Shown here: one piece after another, positions 1-9,776 of the stretch
Layout: each line of letters starts with the position of its first letter
Position numbering within the stretch: position 1 is the stretch's first letter
Origin: Neoactinobaculum massilliense
Lineage (GTDB): Bacteria; Actinomycetota; Actinomycetes; Actinomycetales; Actinomycetaceae
Assembly (NCBI RefSeq): GCF_900604955.1
Contig: NZ_UWPE01000001.1
Coordinates: 1,116,001 to 1,180,000 of the forward strand
DNA: 64,000 nucleotides
Direction: 5' to 3'
Program-made: the position numbers and the translations under genes
Notes under the pieces: model-generated
What the model saw: only the letters and a program-made list of their open reading frames with translations
Told to the model about the DNA's origin: nothing
Databases searched by the model: none

Positions 1-1191
1 CGCATTGGAGACCAACTCGTTGAACACGATTGCCAGGGGCGTGGCCACATCCGCATTAATAACGCCGAAGGAGCCTTCCACGTGGGAAACCACCGGCACG
101 CCAACGGAGGCAATATCCGATGCCATGTTGAGAAGCGGATTAAAAATGTCATCAAAATTCACCCGGTCCTCCACGGACTGGGACAGAATCTGATGAACCA
201 GACCGATGGCCGCCACACGCGATTGCGCCTGATGAAGCGCATCCATGGTGGCGGGATCGGTGGCGCGGCGGGACTGCATATTGAGGAGCGCAGAAACAGT
301 CTGCAAATTATTCTTCACGCGATGGTTGATCTCCCGGATGGTGGCATCCTTGGTGACCAGCTCCTGCTCCCGCCGGCGTACCTCCGTCACGTCCCGAGAC
401 AGCAGCACTCCCCCGGCGGGCTCACCCTCAACGGTCAGCGGGATAGAACGTAGTGACACGGTGGCCCCGCGTACCTCCAGCTCGGTGAGCATGGGCGCCC
501 GGGCGGCTAGCACCAGCGGCAGGTTCTCATCAATGCTGGCGTGCTCCGGCAGCGCCTCCGTCACCTGCTCGCTGAGTAGCGTGCCCTCAATCCCCGCTTT
601 GACACCCAGACGATTGAAATTTGAGATGGCGTTCGGTGACGAGAACACGATCGCACCGTCCGTATCCAGGTGCGTGAAACCGTCCGTCACGCGCGGGGTG
701 CCGTGACGCAGGCCCGAGGGCGTGTCCTCAATGGGGAATTCTCCGCGTGCCACCATATCCAGCATCTGCTGCGGCACCCGAATGTAGGAAGGATGGTGGC
801 CGTCGCTGTGGAACTTTGTGCGTTCGTTGCGCACCACCGCGAGCACGGCGATAGGCCTGCCCTCGTGCACCACCGGATGGCCCTCATACACCAGGCCGTT
901 GAGCTCAATGGATTCGCCGGCGGGTGCCAAATCTGGGAGGTGGAAGGGCGCCACAATCTTGGGTGCCAGATTCATACCCACCACGTCATTATCAAACGAG
1001 GTGGAGGCCGTCGCCGGACGGGCCGACGCCACAATGACAAACCTCCCGGAAGGCTGCTCCACCATGAGCACCAGGTCCGCAAACTCCAGATCCGCGATGG
1101 GCTGCCAATCCGCCACTAGGAGGTGAAGCCATTCGCGATCCGACGGACTAAGGGTAGGAATCCGTCCCAGGATGTTGGTCAAACTAGGCAT
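1..1191 (-). CDS. pdtaS: Sensor histidine kinase PdtaS (partial, 3' end outside window)
   Basis: Cytoplasmic sensor kinase that would phosphorylate a PdtaR-type antiterminator regulator. I translated the minus strand from the ATG at 1191 (start MPSLTNILGRIPTLSPSD) and it stays open to the window edge, giving about 397 residues. The N-terminal two thirds fits the GAF-like and PAS sensor region of the family. The HisKA_2 phosphoacceptor motif EINHRVKNNLQTVSALLNMQ follows, with its His near residue 290. The ATPase domain begins at the edge (HVEGSFGVINADVATPLAIV). No membrane segment is visible, as in the Mycobacterium protein. The gene is divergent from the DUF2505 gene across 144 bp. Confidence 0.88.
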   Translation of the reverse strand, partial: MPSLTNILGRIPTLSPSDREWLHLLVADWQPIADLEFADLVLMVEQPSGRFVIVASARPATASTSFDNDVVGMNLAPKIVAPFHLPDLAPAGESIELNGLVYEGHPVVHEGRPIAVLAVVRNERTKFHSDGHHPSYIRVPQQMLDMVARGEFPIEDTPSGLRHGTPRVTDGFTHLDTDGAIVFSSPNAISNFNRLGVKAGIEGTLLSEQVTEALPEHASIDENLPLVLAARAPMLTELEVRGATVSLRSIPLTVEGEPAGGVLLSRDVTEVRRREQELVTKDATIREINHRVKNNLQTVSALLNMQSRRATDPATMDALHQAQSRVAAIGLVHQILSQSVEDRVNFDDIFNPLLNMASDIASVGVPVVSHVEGSFGVINADVATPLAIVFNELVSNA

Positions 1192-1335
1192 GGTTCGATA
1201 GTACGCGGAATTGGCGCCTCCCCTCGCCCGTCCGAGCCTTGCCGGCACCATCGTCCCGCGCCACTACCTGCCCGCACGCCGCTTTCGCCCGTACACTCAG
1301 AGAAGGGCCGCCCGGCCCAGCCGAAGGGAGTTTCC

Positions 1336-1794
1336 ATGGAAATACGTCACGAGTACACGGTGAATGTGCCGCGGGATACGGTGATCGCCACCCTTATGTC
1401 GCGCAAGCTTATGGCCGCACGGCTGGCTAAGGGAGGCGTCAAGGAATTCGAATTCAGCGGTGACGAATCTAATGCTCTCACGCGGGCCAAGGTACCCACG
1501 AATGTACTCCCCGCCGCCATCCGGAAGCTGGTCCCCTCGGGCGCCAGCGCCACGGTCAATCTCACCAAGCATGCCAACACGGTCACTTACAAAGCCACGG
1601 CGACGGGCGTACCGGCCACCCTCACGGTTAGTTTCGCGGTAACCGGCGACGCCGTTGCGCACGTGTCCGCCCTCGGGTCACTCAATATTCACGTCCCGCT
1701 GGTGGGACGCGCATTAGAGAAGAAGGCGAGCACGTACGTGGATACGATTCTTGATCGCGACGCCGCACTGGTCACCGAGGTAGCCAGCCGGTAG
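1336..1794 (+). CDS. DUF2505 family protein
   Basis: Small 152-residue protein of the DUF2505 family, which is common in actinobacteria and probably has a START/polyketide-cyclase-like lipid-binding fold. Function is unknown. I placed the start at the ATG of MEIRHEYTVNVPRDTVIATL because a GAAGGGAG ribosome site lies just upstream. The longer in-frame extension back to 1123 is compositionally unlike the rest. The N-terminal segment has the typical pattern of a strand followed by a helix with scattered Arg, and the C-terminal helix is EKKASTYVDTILDRDAALV. It converges with the ABC permease gene, leaving only 17 bp between stops. Confidence 0.75.
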   Translation: MEIRHEYTVNVPRDTVIATLMSRKLMAARLAKGGVKEFEFSGDESNALTRAKVPTNVLPAAIRKLVPSGASATVNLTKHANTVTYKATATGVPATLTVSFAVTGDAVAHVSALGSLNIHVPLVGRALEKKASTYVDTILDRDAALVTEVASR

Positions 1795-1811
1795 CCCGCA
1801 GCCGCCCGCCG

Positions 1812-3290
1812 CTAATCGTTGCGGCGGCGCTGCAGGCGTGCCACCCGGCGTCGCAGGGGGTTCGAGGCCCACAGCGCCAGCATGGTAAGTACCAGACCAA
1901 TGGCCAAAATGATGATTGGTTCCTGCGGCGTTGGGTGCAACTGCTCAAATGTATCCGCCGCTGCCCTGTAGGAGGGGTAACCACCCGCGAATCCCAGGCC
2001 CACGCCCACCAGCAGGGAGAGCACCAGGGGAATGAGGGTTTCCAGCCATGCCACCCGTGCGGCGAATCCGGGCTGCACCCCCATTTTCAGTAGGCTGCGC
2101 GTTTCCGTGGCGCGGTCAAACACATCCGCCGCCTGGGACATGAGCGTGCCCGTGGCCGCCAGCACCAGGCCAATGGCCAGCGTAAGCAGCACACCGTTTT
2201 GGATATCCATCGCGGAGTGACGCATAAAGTATGACTCCTGTGCGTTCGCGCCACTGGCGTTGGTGGTGATCGGGAAGAAGGACATCCAGCCGGCAATGAA
2301 TGCCAGGAAGGCCATGGGGCCCACCCGCCGCCATACGCTGCGCGCATCAGCCTGCACGCGACGGGATGCGAGCATCACGCTGGCTCCACCAAGGTGGGAG
2401 CCGAGGCCGGATAGCGCGGAAAACACCCATGTCATGAACAGCGAGAATCCGACAACAAGGCCTACCACCAGGCCAATCAGGACGTACGCGACCTGGGCGT
2501 AGTGCACGTGCGTTACCGCGGCCGAATAGACCACAACGGTGCCAATGATGACCGCAACGCCGGCAAGGCCAACCCACCCGGACACGCGCTTGACGCGAGA
2601 CCCGTGGGCCACGCCCAGCGGCGAGACACGCAGCTTATGAACCCCCACGCCTGCCGCGGCCACGGAGATCACAACCAGGACGGCGTCGAGCAAAACAATG
2701 AGCCACCAGGGCAGCACCATCTCGCGGGGCTCAATGGGCATCGCCTCCATGCTGAGGCGGCTCCACGCGGGCAGAGTGGCAAAGTACACCGCCGTACCCA
2801 GTAGCACACCAACGATCGACTGAATAAGCGCCTCAATGAGCGTCATGTGGCGCACGTCCCCGCTGGAGAGACCGAGGAGACGGAGCGAGGCCAGGCGTTG
2901 CTCGCGTCCCTTGCCACCCAGCACCGTCGCATTCGCCGTGAGCCGCGCGGCTAGGGGCGCCAGAATCACGCACGCCACCAGCGCAAGAATGATGTAGATG
3001 CGCAGCATCATCTCGAACTGCGGATCCCCCGCCATGATCTGGGCGTGCAGACCGCGGGGATGCTGCCAGCGCGTATAGAACATGTAGGTGCCACCGGCCA
3101 CCGTGAGCGTGAGCGCACTCGTGATGAGCGCGGACAGAATTGCACCGGCGAACAGGAACGCACCGCCCTGCTTTGAGGTGAAACGGGCGCGAATAAGGTG
3201 CCAGGTGATAGACCACAGTCCGGTGACCCCCGCCCTTTCGGGACGACGCCGCCGCGCCTCCATCACTCCTGCCTGCGTCGTGGTGGTCAT
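1812..3290 (-). CDS. ABC transporter permease, FtsX-like
   Basis: Integral membrane subunit of an ABC exporter, 492 residues. Multiple hydrophobic segments are visible, for example near residues 43-70, 93-115, 155-180, 195-215, 250-290, 335-350, 375-395 and 425-470, with FtsX-type organisation. The start codon overlaps the stop of the upstream ATPase gene by one base (TAATG), so the two are translationally coupled. Together with the divergent two-component system at 4170-5655, this is the arrangement of regulated exporters for peptides, lipids or antimicrobials. The substrate cannot be read from the sequence. Confidence 0.82.
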   Translation of the reverse strand: MTTTTQAGVMEARRRRPERAGVTGLWSITWHLIRARFTSKQGGAFLFAGAILSALITSALTLTVAGGTYMFYTRWQHPRGLHAQIMAGDPQFEMMLRIYIILALVACVILAPLAARLTANATVLGGKGREQRLASLRLLGLSSGDVRHMTLIEALIQSIVGVLLGTAVYFATLPAWSRLSMEAMPIEPREMVLPWWLIVLLDAVLVVISVAAAGVGVHKLRVSPLGVAHGSRVKRVSGWVGLAGVAVIIGTVVVYSAAVTHVHYAQVAYVLIGLVVGLVVGFSLFMTWVFSALSGLGSHLGGASVMLASRRVQADARSVWRRVGPMAFLAFIAGWMSFFPITTNASGANAQESYFMRHSAMDIQNGVLLTLAIGLVLAATGTLMSQAADVFDRATETRSLLKMGVQPGFAARVAWLETLIPLVLSLLVGVGLGFAGGYPSYRAAADTFEQLHPTPQEPIIILAIGLVLTMLALWASNPLRRRVARLQRRRND

Positions 3291-3985
3291 TAGAGAGCCT
3301 CCTTCACGTCAAGGCGGCGGTCCGAGTGCACAATACCGTCGCGAATTTCAATGATCCGCGAGCACCACCGGGCCACGTTGACATCATGGGTAACGAGCAC
3401 GAGCGCCGCACCCGTCATGCGCACGGTGGTGGTGAGGAGCTGAATCACCTCGTGGCCCGACGCCTGGTCGAGGGCGCCGGTCGGTTCGTCCGCAAAAATG
3501 ACCTCGGGATTTCCCGCGAGCGCACGGGCGATAGCCACACGCTGCGCCTGACCGCCGGACATGTTACCGGGCAGACGGCCGGCAAGATCGCCAATGCCGA
3601 GGCGACCAAGCGTGCCGTCCGCCGTGAGAAATGCGGTGGAACGCGGGGTACCCGTGAGCATGAGCGGGAGAGCCACGTTTTCGCGGGCGGGGAGTTCTGG
3701 GATGAGCTGGCCATCCTGGAACACGAAGCCGAAACGATTAAGGCGGAGATGGGAGCGGTCCTTGTCGCTGAACCGCGATATTGGCTGGCCATGCATATAT
3801 ACCGTGCCCGTATCCGGCACCAGCACGCCGGAAAGGCAGTTGAGGAGAGTGGATTTCCCGGAGCCGGAGGGCCCCATGATGGCCACCGTTTCCCCCGCCG
3901 CCACCTGAAGCGTGATGCCGGCGAGGGCCCGGGTGGCCCCGAAGCTGAGCGTGATATCCGTGGTTTCGAGTAGTGGTTTGTCCAT
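3290..3985 (-). CDS. ABC transporter ATP-binding protein (LolD/MacB type)
   Basis: ATPase subunit of 231 residues that powers the adjacent FtsX-like permease. Walker A is GPSGSGKS, the Q-loop region reads FVFQDGQL, the signature is MSGGQAQR, Walker B is VIFADEP and the switch His is in LVTHD. Sequence style and length match the MacB/LolD group that pairs with FtsX permeases. It starts at ATG 3985 and its upstream region is shared with the divergent sensor kinase gene, where two copies of CCAGGTCTAC occur. Regulation by the neighbouring response regulator is an inference. Confidence 0.88.
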   Translation of the reverse strand: MDKPLLETTDITLSFGATRALAGITLQVAAGETVAIMGPSGSGKSTLLNCLSGVLVPDTGTVYMHGQPISRFSDKDRSHLRLNRFGFVFQDGQLIPELPARENVALPLMLTGTPRSTAFLTADGTLGRLGIGDLAGRLPGNMSGGQAQRVAIARALAGNPEVIFADEPTGALDQASGHEVIQLLTTTVRMTGAALVLVTHDVNVARWCSRIIEIRDGIVHSDRRLDVKEAL

Positions 3986-4049
3986 GGCTTTATTTCACGA
4001 AATTTCGGGGTCTGCCAACAGCGTGCCACCTAGTCAATCCCGAGTGGAC

Positions 4050-4081
4050 CCAGGTCTACGCGAAGGTAGAGCCAGGTCTAC
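4050..4081. promoter_or_regulatory. Candidate response-regulator site: direct repeats 22 bp apart
   Basis: CCAGGTCTAC occurs at 4050-4059 and again at 4072-4081, an exact 22-bp period (two helical turns), with an inverted GGTAGA between them. It lies in the 184-bp region between the divergent ABC exporter genes and the two-component genes. That is where an autoregulating NarL-type regulator would be expected to bind. Binding is inferred. Confidence 0.4.
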
Positions 4082-4169
4082 CTAATCCTCGCCGCTATAA
4101 ACTTACTCGCGGCGCATACGGCGTCGTACCTGGGCCCACCGGCCGGACCAGGCCACCTAGGGTAGGAAT

Positions 4170-4976
4170 ATGAGTCACATCCACTGGCACCACCGGGCGC
4201 AGCCCGAGCAGGCGGCCACCGGCACTCACGAGGAGGCGGCCGCCCGCAAAATCGCGGAGCTCACCGAGTCACGCCGGGCCATCGCCCACGCCTTCGAGAT
4301 CGAGCGGCGGCGCATTGAGCGCAACCTCCACGACGGTTCCCAGCAGTACCTAGTGGCGGCCATGATGCAGCTGGGTGAGCTCCAGACTCTGCCGCAGGTG
4401 GAAGCGGACCCGGAGGTGCGAGACGCGGTGGCACGCGCCCAGGATGCCGTCAGCCGTGGCCTGCGCTCGCTGCGGGAGACCGTGCGCGGTATCCATCCGC
4501 ACGTGCTCGAGGAGCAGGGCCTGGTGGCAGCCCTTCAGGACGTGGCGACCGAGGCGACCAACCGGGTGCGCGTGGTGGCGCCCAACCCAATTCCACGCCT
4601 TTCCGAGGGCGTGCTGGCCGTCGCCTACTTTTTCGCCTCGGAGAGCATCACAAATGCGGCCAAGTACGCCCCGAATGCGGATGTCACCGTGCTGGTGGTG
4701 GCCGATGAGACGCTCATTATTAGCGTGGTGGACTCTGGGCCGGGCGGGGCCCAGATCGTCCCCGGTCACGGACTAGCGGGCATGCGCGAACGGCTCGCCG
4801 CCGTGGGTGGCACCATGGAGGTGATCTCTCCGCCGGGCGGCCCCACGCAGGTACGCGCGGCGATTCCGCTGTTGCTGCGGCGCGGCGAAACGGGGATCGG
4901 CGAGGAAGGCGGCGCCGGTGTGGGAGGCGGCCGCGCGGGCGACACAGGCACCGAGGAAGGGAGTTCCCGTGAGTAG
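4170..4976 (+). CDS. Soluble sensor histidine kinase, HisKA_3 (NarL partner) type
   Basis: Histidine kinase of 268 residues. A short N-terminal helix is followed by the dimerisation/phosphoacceptor motif ERRRIERNLHDGSQQYLV, with His54 as the phosphorylation site. The HATPase region contains ESITNAAKYAPNA (N box) and DSGPGG, then GHGLAGMRERLAAVGG (G boxes). It has no transmembrane segment and no recognisable sensor domain, so it must sense an internal cue or work with the divergent membrane exporter. The C-terminal 40 residues are Gly/Glu-rich and probably disordered. The stop overlaps the response regulator start by 8 bases, indicating coupled expression. Confidence 0.85.
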   Translation: MSHIHWHHRAQPEQAATGTHEEAAARKIAELTESRRAIAHAFEIERRRIERNLHDGSQQYLVAAMMQLGELQTLPQVEADPEVRDAVARAQDAVSRGLRSLRETVRGIHPHVLEEQGLVAALQDVATEATNRVRVVAPNPIPRLSEGVLAVAYFFASESITNAAKYAPNADVTVLVVADETLIISVVDSGPGGAQIVPGHGLAGMRERLAAVGGTMEVISPPGGPTQVRAAIPLLLRRGETGIGEEGGAGVGGGRAGDTGTEEGSSRE

Positions 4977-5655
4977 CGAGCAGACCGGACCGTCTATCGT
5001 CCTGGCCGACGATTCCGCGATCGTGCGCGAAGGCCTCGCCTCGATCCTCGAGCGGCGCGGCTTCCGCGTGGTGGCCCAGGAGTCACGCGCGGACACCACC
5101 GTGGGCACCGTCCGGGCACTTTTCGAGCGGGGCGAAACCGTGGACATCCTGGTAACGGACGTGCGCATGCCGCCCGGCATGGCCAACGACGGCCTCGAGG
5201 CCGCGGTCAGCCTCCGCGGTGAATTCCCACGGCTGGGCGTTATGGTGCTCTCCCAGTATGTCTCCCCGCTCTACGCCGAACGCCTCTTTGAGCAGGATTC
5301 GGGCCCGGGTGGCACCGGCTACCTGCTCAAAGACCGCGTGGCCCAGGTGGTTGATTTTATCCGCGCCCTCCACGTGGTGGCCGGCGGCGGCGTGGTCATC
5401 GACCCGGATGTGACCCGCGCGATGATGCGCACCTCTCGCTCGGGACTCGGTGACCTCACGCGCCGCGAACTTGAGGTGCTTCAGCTCATGGCGGAAGGCG
5501 ATTCGAACTCACAGATCGCGGAGAAACTCGTACTCTCCCCCGCGGCCGTGTCCAAGCACATTGCGGCCATCTTCTCCAAACTGGGGCTCACCCCCGACGA
5601 GGAGAACCGCCGCGTGCGCGCCATCCTCGCCTATCTCTCTTCCTCCCGGAGCTAA
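4969..5655 (+). CDS. LuxR/NarL-family response regulator
   Basis: DNA-binding response regulator of 228 residues, the partner of the upstream kinase. The receiver domain has the acidic pair DD at 14-15, the phosphorylated Asp64 in LVTDVRM, and the Lys in YLLKDR. The C-terminal LuxR helix-turn-helix reads [20 protein letters not shown] and continues [21 protein letters not shown] chose the GTG at 4969 because it follows GGAAGGGAG and because the family starts just before the first receiver strand. An in-frame ATG at 4918 lies inside the kinase gene and is less likely. Confidence 0.88.
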   Translation: MSSEQTGPSIVLADDSAIVREGLASILERRGFRVVAQESRADTTVGTVRALFERGETVDILVTDVRMPPGMANDGLEAAVSLRGEFPRLGVMVLSQYVSPLYAERLFEQDSGPGGTGYLLKDRVAQVVDFIRALHVVAGGGVVIDPDVTRAMMRTSRSGLGDLTRRELEVLQLMAEGDSNSQIAEKLVLSPAAVSKHIAAIFSKLGLTPDEENRRVRAILAYLSSSRS

Positions 5656-5801
5656 CACGTCGTGCACAGGTGCCGCGCTGCCCCGCCCACGGCACGACGC
5701 CGGCGCTCCGCAAGTACTCGCCCCCGCTCGACGTCGCACCACCGGGCCCGGGCAGTCACCGTGAGCGTTCGGCGTCGGACCGCACCGGTAGGATGCGGAG
5801 C

Positions 5802-6605
5802 ATGACGATCAACCGGCAGTACGAGGATCTTTTCCAGGACATCCTGGACAACGGGGCGCGTAAGGGCGACCGCACGGGCACCGGCACGCTCTCCGTGTTT
5901 GGGCGCCAGCTGCGCTACAACCTGGCGGACGGTTTCCCGCGCATCACCACCAAGTTCGTGCCCATGAAATCCGTCAAGGGCGAACTGCTGTGGTTCCTTT
6001 CGGGCGATACAAATATCGGTTGGCTGAAGGAGCACGGCATCTCCATTTGGGACGAGTGGGCGGATGCGGACGGCAACCTCGGACCGGTGTACGGGTACCA
6101 GTGGCGCAGCTGGCCCACCCCGAACGGTGAGCACATCGACCAGATCGCAAAGGTAGTGGAGCAGCTGAAGGAAACTCCGGATTCGCGACGGATCCTCGTG
6201 TCCGCGTGGAACGTAGCCGAGCTGGACAAGATGGCGCTCATGCCCTGCCACGTGCTCTTCCAGTTCTATGTGGCGGATGGCAAGCTCTCCTGCCAGCTGT
6301 ACCAGCGCAGCGCGGACATGTTCCTGGGCGTGCCGTTCAACATCGCCTCCTACGCGCTCCTCACGCACATGGTGGCCCAGCAGGCAGGCCTGGAACCGGG
6401 CGAATTCATCTGGACCGGCGGGGACTGCCACATCTATCTCAACCACATCGAGCAGGTGAAAACCCAGCTTTCCCGCGAGGTATTCCCCTTCCCCACGCTC
6501 AAGCTGCACAGGGCGCCCTCCATCTTCGATTACCAGATGGATGACATTGACGCCTCCACCGGATACCAGCATGGAGAGAAGATTTCGGCGCCGGTGGCCG
6601 TATAG
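5802..6605 (+). CDS. thyA: Thymidylate synthase
   Basis: Converts dUMP to dTMP using methylene-tetrahydrofolate, producing dihydrofolate that the next gene product recycles. The 267-residue protein has the standard length for ThyA. Visible motifs include the folate/phosphate-binding [15 protein letters not shown], the catalytic Cys in [12 protein letters not shown], and the dUMP-binding [19 protein letters not shown]. The start at 5802 follows TAGGA with an 8-base spacer. An in-frame ATG three codons earlier is possible. It is followed 71 bp later by folA, a common thyA-folA arrangement. Confidence 0.96.
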   Translation: MTINRQYEDLFQDILDNGARKGDRTGTGTLSVFGRQLRYNLADGFPRITTKFVPMKSVKGELLWFLSGDTNIGWLKEHGISIWDEWADADGNLGPVYGYQWRSWPTPNGEHIDQIAKVVEQLKETPDSRRILVSAWNVAELDKMALMPCHVLFQFYVADGKLSCQLYQRSADMFLGVPFNIASYALLTHMVAQQAGLEPGEFIWTGGDCHIYLNHIEQVKTQLSREVFPFPTLKLHRAPSIFDYQMDDIDASTGYQHGEKISAPVAV

Positions 6606-6676
6606 AGCCGGCTTTGGCCCGGTAATCGGGCGGCCGGGGCGATAGGTTCTACTGGAGAGCTCAGCAAGGAGGACGC

Positions 6677-7255
6677 ATGCTCATCGGAATGATTTGGGCG
6701 GAGGCACACGATCACGCGATCGCCAAGGGACTTCGGCTTCCCTGGAGCATCCCGGAGGATCACCGTTTCTTCATGGAGACCGTGAAAGGGCGGCCCATTT
6801 TTATGGGACGACGCTCCTGGCAGTCCATGCGCGCCAGGCCGCTGCCCGGCTCACTCAATATCGTCATCACGAGCCAGCAGGATTTCGAGGCGCCGGGCGC
6901 CACGGTGGTGCATTCCTTCCCCGAGGCCCTAGAACTGGCCATGTCCACGGGTACAGACCTGGCGTGGGCCGGCGGCGGGGCCGGTATTTACACGGAAACA
7001 CAGCCCATTGCGGACGTGGTGGTGCGCACCCTGATCGACGCCGATGTGGACGCAGACGTATTCGCCCCCGAGCTGGATGCACGTTGGCACCGGGTGACCG
7101 CCTACCCCGAGGGAACGGAATGGAACGTGTCCACCGCCGGCTTCCGGTATCGGTATGAGGTGCGAGCACGCGAGGGCGTCAAGCTTCCGAGTCACCTACT
7201 AGCCGATCAACCCGATGCGCACTTGACTATCCCTGCGCCCTGGCTGGCGCACTAA
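6677..7255 (+). CDS. folA: Dihydrofolate reductase
   Basis: Reduces dihydrofolate to tetrahydrofolate with NADPH, closing the cycle with ThyA. The protein has 192 residues, slightly longer than typical because of a C-terminal tail of about 20 residues. Motifs: LPWSIPEDHRFFMETVKG with the catalytic acidic residue, the NADPH-binding FMGRRSW, and WAGGGAGIYTE near residue 100. AAGGAGGACGC lies directly before the ATG. It is probably co-transcribed with thyA. Confidence 0.95.
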   Translation: MLIGMIWAEAHDHAIAKGLRLPWSIPEDHRFFMETVKGRPIFMGRRSWQSMRARPLPGSLNIVITSQQDFEAPGATVVHSFPEALELAMSTGTDLAWAGGGAGIYTETQPIADVVVRTLIDADVDADVFAPELDARWHRVTAYPEGTEWNVSTAGFRYRYEVRAREGVKLPSHLLADQPDAHLTIPAPWLAH

Positions 7256-7300
7256 CCGGGTTGGAACATTAGGCGGGTTGGCACACTGGGCGGTACTGGC

Positions 7301-7975
7301 TCAGGCACCGAATAGCTTCCGTCTAGCCGCCTCCGCCCCGCCCGCCGCGGGTGGTACGGGGGCTGCGTAGTCCTCGCCCTCCAGATATTCCTCGGGCGCA
7401 CCGGCCAGCCAGCCGCCGCTAGCCCGCCCCTGAGTCACCGCGACTAATTCCGCTAGTTCGCGCGCTTCCCGGTCAATACGAAGCTCCAGCCGATGCCCAG
7501 CCCGCCCCACAAAGGCACCCGGCTCCCCACCCCAATCCGCGCGAGTGGCATAGATCGCCGTGGTGGCGAGCGAGGCACGCAGGAAGGTGAACATGGGGCG
7601 CAGGGCGCTTTCCAGCACCAGTGCATGGCGCAGCGATCCGCCCGTGGCGCCCAGGCCCACCGGCTTACCCTGCAGGGTTTCCTTCGGCACCAGATCCATG
7701 AAGGTGGTGAAAATGCCCGAGGGCTGCGCATTGTAGATGGGCGCCACCGCCACGATGGCCGCGGCCGCGTCCAGCGCGTCAAATTGCTCCTCCAGCTCGG
7801 CGCTAGTTTGTCCCGTCGCGAGGGCGCGGGCCGTCGCCTCCGCCGTGGCGCCGAGGCTGAGAAGGTGCAGTTCGGCATCAAGATAATGCGCCGCCCGCTC
7901 ACCGAGAGCTCGTGCCAGGTGTGCCGCCTCGGAGTGCTGAGAAAGACCGCCAGAAATTGCCACCAGAGTTGTCAT
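7301..7975 (-). CDS. NADPH-dependent FMN reductase family protein
   Basis: Flavodoxin-like oxidoreductase of 224 residues, probably reducing FMN or quinones with NAD(P)H. The N-terminal strand and phosphate loop read LVAISGGLSQHSEAAHLA, followed by IVAVAPIYNAQPSGIFTTFM and LGATGGSLRHALVLESALRP, which match the CE1759/SsuE-like group. I chose the ATG at 7975 because the upstream frame is not protein-like. It lies downstream of the transaldolase gene on the same strand, but a terminator stands between them, so it probably has its own promoter. Confidence 0.75.
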   Translation of the reverse strand: MTTLVAISGGLSQHSEAAHLARALGERAAHYLDAELHLLSLGATAEATARALATGQTSAELEEQFDALDAAAAIVAVAPIYNAQPSGIFTTFMDLVPKETLQGKPVGLGATGGSLRHALVLESALRPMFTFLRASLATTAIYATRADWGGEPGAFVGRAGHRLELRIDREARELAELVAVTQGRASGGWLAGAPEEYLEGEDYAAPVPPAAGGAEAARRKLFGA

Positions 7976-8086
7976 GATGCACGCCACCCTACCGGCCACG
8001 TCCCCTGTGCAGAAGCCGAGGTGCAACTGCCGCCCGAATGGCGTCGAACGTGACCCGACCGGCATCGCGACCCAAAGGCGCGGCAC

Positions 8087-8116
8087 AAAAATGCGGCGCC
8101 CACATAGGACGCCGCA
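8087..8116 (-). terminator. Rho-independent terminator after tal
   Basis: On the minus strand, TGCGGCG pairs with CGCCGCA (8110-8116 and 8092-8098) around an 11-nt loop and is followed by a run of five T. It sits 20 bp beyond the transaldolase stop. Confidence 0.65.
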
Positions 8117-8135
8117 CTCTCAAGCCAGCCGGCTA

Positions 8136-9239
8136 CTAGTCCTGCCCAATGGCCTTGGCCACAGACTCCTGCAGCTCATGCCAGGACACGATGAACTTGT
8201 CCACACCCTCGCGCTCGAGCTGGTCGGTGACGTCGGCGAAATCAATGCCCACCTTCTCCAGGCCGTCAAACACGGCGTGCGCGTCGGCAAAGTGCGGAGT
8301 CACCTGATCGCCGTCCACCGGGGCGTGATCGAAGGTGGCTTCGAGGGTCTTGCCGGGCATGGTGTTGACCGTGCCGGGAGCCACCAGATCCGTGACATAC
8401 ATGGTGTCCGGGTAGGCCGGGTTCTTCACGCCCGTCGATGCCCACAGCGGCCGCTGCAGGTTCGCGCCCGCGGCAAGCAGCGCCTTTGCGCGGTCCGTGG
8501 CGAACTGCTGCTGGTAAAGCTCGTAGGCGAGGCGCGCATTGGCCACACCCGCCTTGCCGCGCAGCTCCAGCGCTTCTGGCGTACCGATCGCCTCGAGACG
8601 CTTATCCACCTCCGTGTCCACGCGGGACACAAAGAAGGAGGCAACGGAGTGAATCTTAGAGATATCCACGCCGTAGCCCTGAGCCTTCTCCAGACCGGAA
8701 AGGTAGGCGTCGATTACCTCCGCGTAGCGCTCCAGGGAGAAAATGAGCGTCACGTTGACGGAAATACCCTCGGAAATTGCCTGTGTGATGGCCGGGAGGC
8801 CTTCTTTTGTAGCCGGAATCTTGATAAGGATGTTCTCCTTATCCACCTGATTCCACAGCTCGTGCGCCTGCGAAGCCGTCGCGTCAGTGTCATGCGCGAG
8901 CTCCGGGGAGACCTCAATGGACACGCGGCCATCCTTGCCATTCGTGGCATCGAAGATGGGCTTGAATACGTCCGCCGCGTTCCGCACGTCCTCCGTAATA
9001 AACGCAAATGCAGCCGCGTCCCCCTTGGCGCCGCTCGCGATAACCTGGGCGGCCTGCTCCGCGTAGGCCGTGCCGTCCGAAAGCGCCTTGGCAAAAATGG
9101 TGGGGTTCGTGGTAACACCGGACACGTTGCGGTCCGAAATGTAGGCGGCGAGGCCACCCGACGTGATGAGATCCCGCGAGAGGTCATCGAGCCAGATGCT
9201 CACTCCCTCTTCTACGAGGCGCTCGGTTGGTGTGCTCAT
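8136..9239 (-). CDS. tal: Transaldolase
   Basis: Pentose phosphate pathway enzyme that transfers a dihydroxyacetone unit from sedoheptulose 7-phosphate to glyceraldehyde 3-phosphate. The 367-residue length matches the actinobacterial form. Motifs include [14 protein letters not shown] near the N terminus, the Schiff-base Lys in [27 protein letters not shown]-like [16 protein letters not shown], and [20 protein letters not shown]. The ATG at 9239 follows AGAGGG with a 5-6 base spacer. A TTG one codon earlier is in frame but too close to the ribosome site. It has its own terminator. Confidence 0.96.
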   Translation of the reverse strand: MSTPTERLVEEGVSIWLDDLSRDLITSGGLAAYISDRNVSGVTTNPTIFAKALSDGTAYAEQAAQVIASGAKGDAAAFAFITEDVRNAADVFKPIFDATNGKDGRVSIEVSPELAHDTDATASQAHELWNQVDKENILIKIPATKEGLPAITQAISEGISVNVTLIFSLERYAEVIDAYLSGLEKAQGYGVDISKIHSVASFFVSRVDTEVDKRLEAIGTPEALELRGKAGVANARLAYELYQQQFATDRAKALLAAGANLQRPLWASTGVKNPAYPDTMYVTDLVAPGTVNTMPGKTLEATFDHAPVDGDQVTPHFADAHAVFDGLEKVGIDFADVTDQLEREGVDKFIVSWHELQESVAKAIGQD

Positions 9240-9383
9240 CAATTCCCTCTTTCAATCGAATTCGTCCGCGATCGATTTGAGCCTACCCGGTACCCCTGGG
9301 CTAAACCTGGGGCGTTCGTTCCGTGAACACCGGCCACGCACGTGACGCTGAGCGCACGTGAAACAGGCCGCTGGGACGCGGAG

Positions 9384-9776
9384 CTACTTGAGGGTGAAGG
9401 TGTGCTCCACGCCGTGATCAAGGGTGCGGCCCACGGTGCACTGCCGTTCAATTGCATGCGCCACGCGATGCTCCAACTTCTCCTGGCGATCCTCCGGCAG
9501 CTGCCCCCGGTTCACGTCCAGCGTGATCGCGAGTGCGTCATAGCGATTTTCCGCGGCATTCTTGTCCTCCTGCACCGTTAGTTCCGCGGCGAAGGAATCA
9601 GAGAGGAAGTGGCTGAGATTGTGATCCGCGGAGAGCGCCTGGCAGGCTCCGAGGGCTAACTGGAGCAATTCGCCCGGCGTGAACTCGCCCTCGCCGTGAC
9701 CGATCCGTACTGAAGCGCCGTTTTCGTTTCGCCCGATGTAGGTGCCCTTGCCCGTACGCGTTGCGTGTACCGTCAT
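9384..9776 (-). CDS. OsmC/Ohr family protein
   Basis: Small protein of 130 residues in the OsmC family of thiol-dependent hydroperoxide reductases. The two reactive cysteines are in LALGACQALSADHN and IERQCTVGRTLDHG, and the conserved Glu is in GHGEGEFTPGELL. The start at 9776 is set by the ribosome site AAGGAGGAGAAAAAC. Its likely role is detoxifying organic hydroperoxides or a related thiol-linked function. It is divergent from the acyl-CoA ligase gene. Confidence 0.8.
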   Translation of the reverse strand: MTVHATRTGKGTYIGRNENGASVRIGHGEGEFTPGELLQLALGACQALSADHNLSHFLSDSFAAELTVQEDKNAAENRYDALAITLDVNRGQLPEDRQEKLEHRVAHAIERQCTVGRTLDHGVEHTFTLK

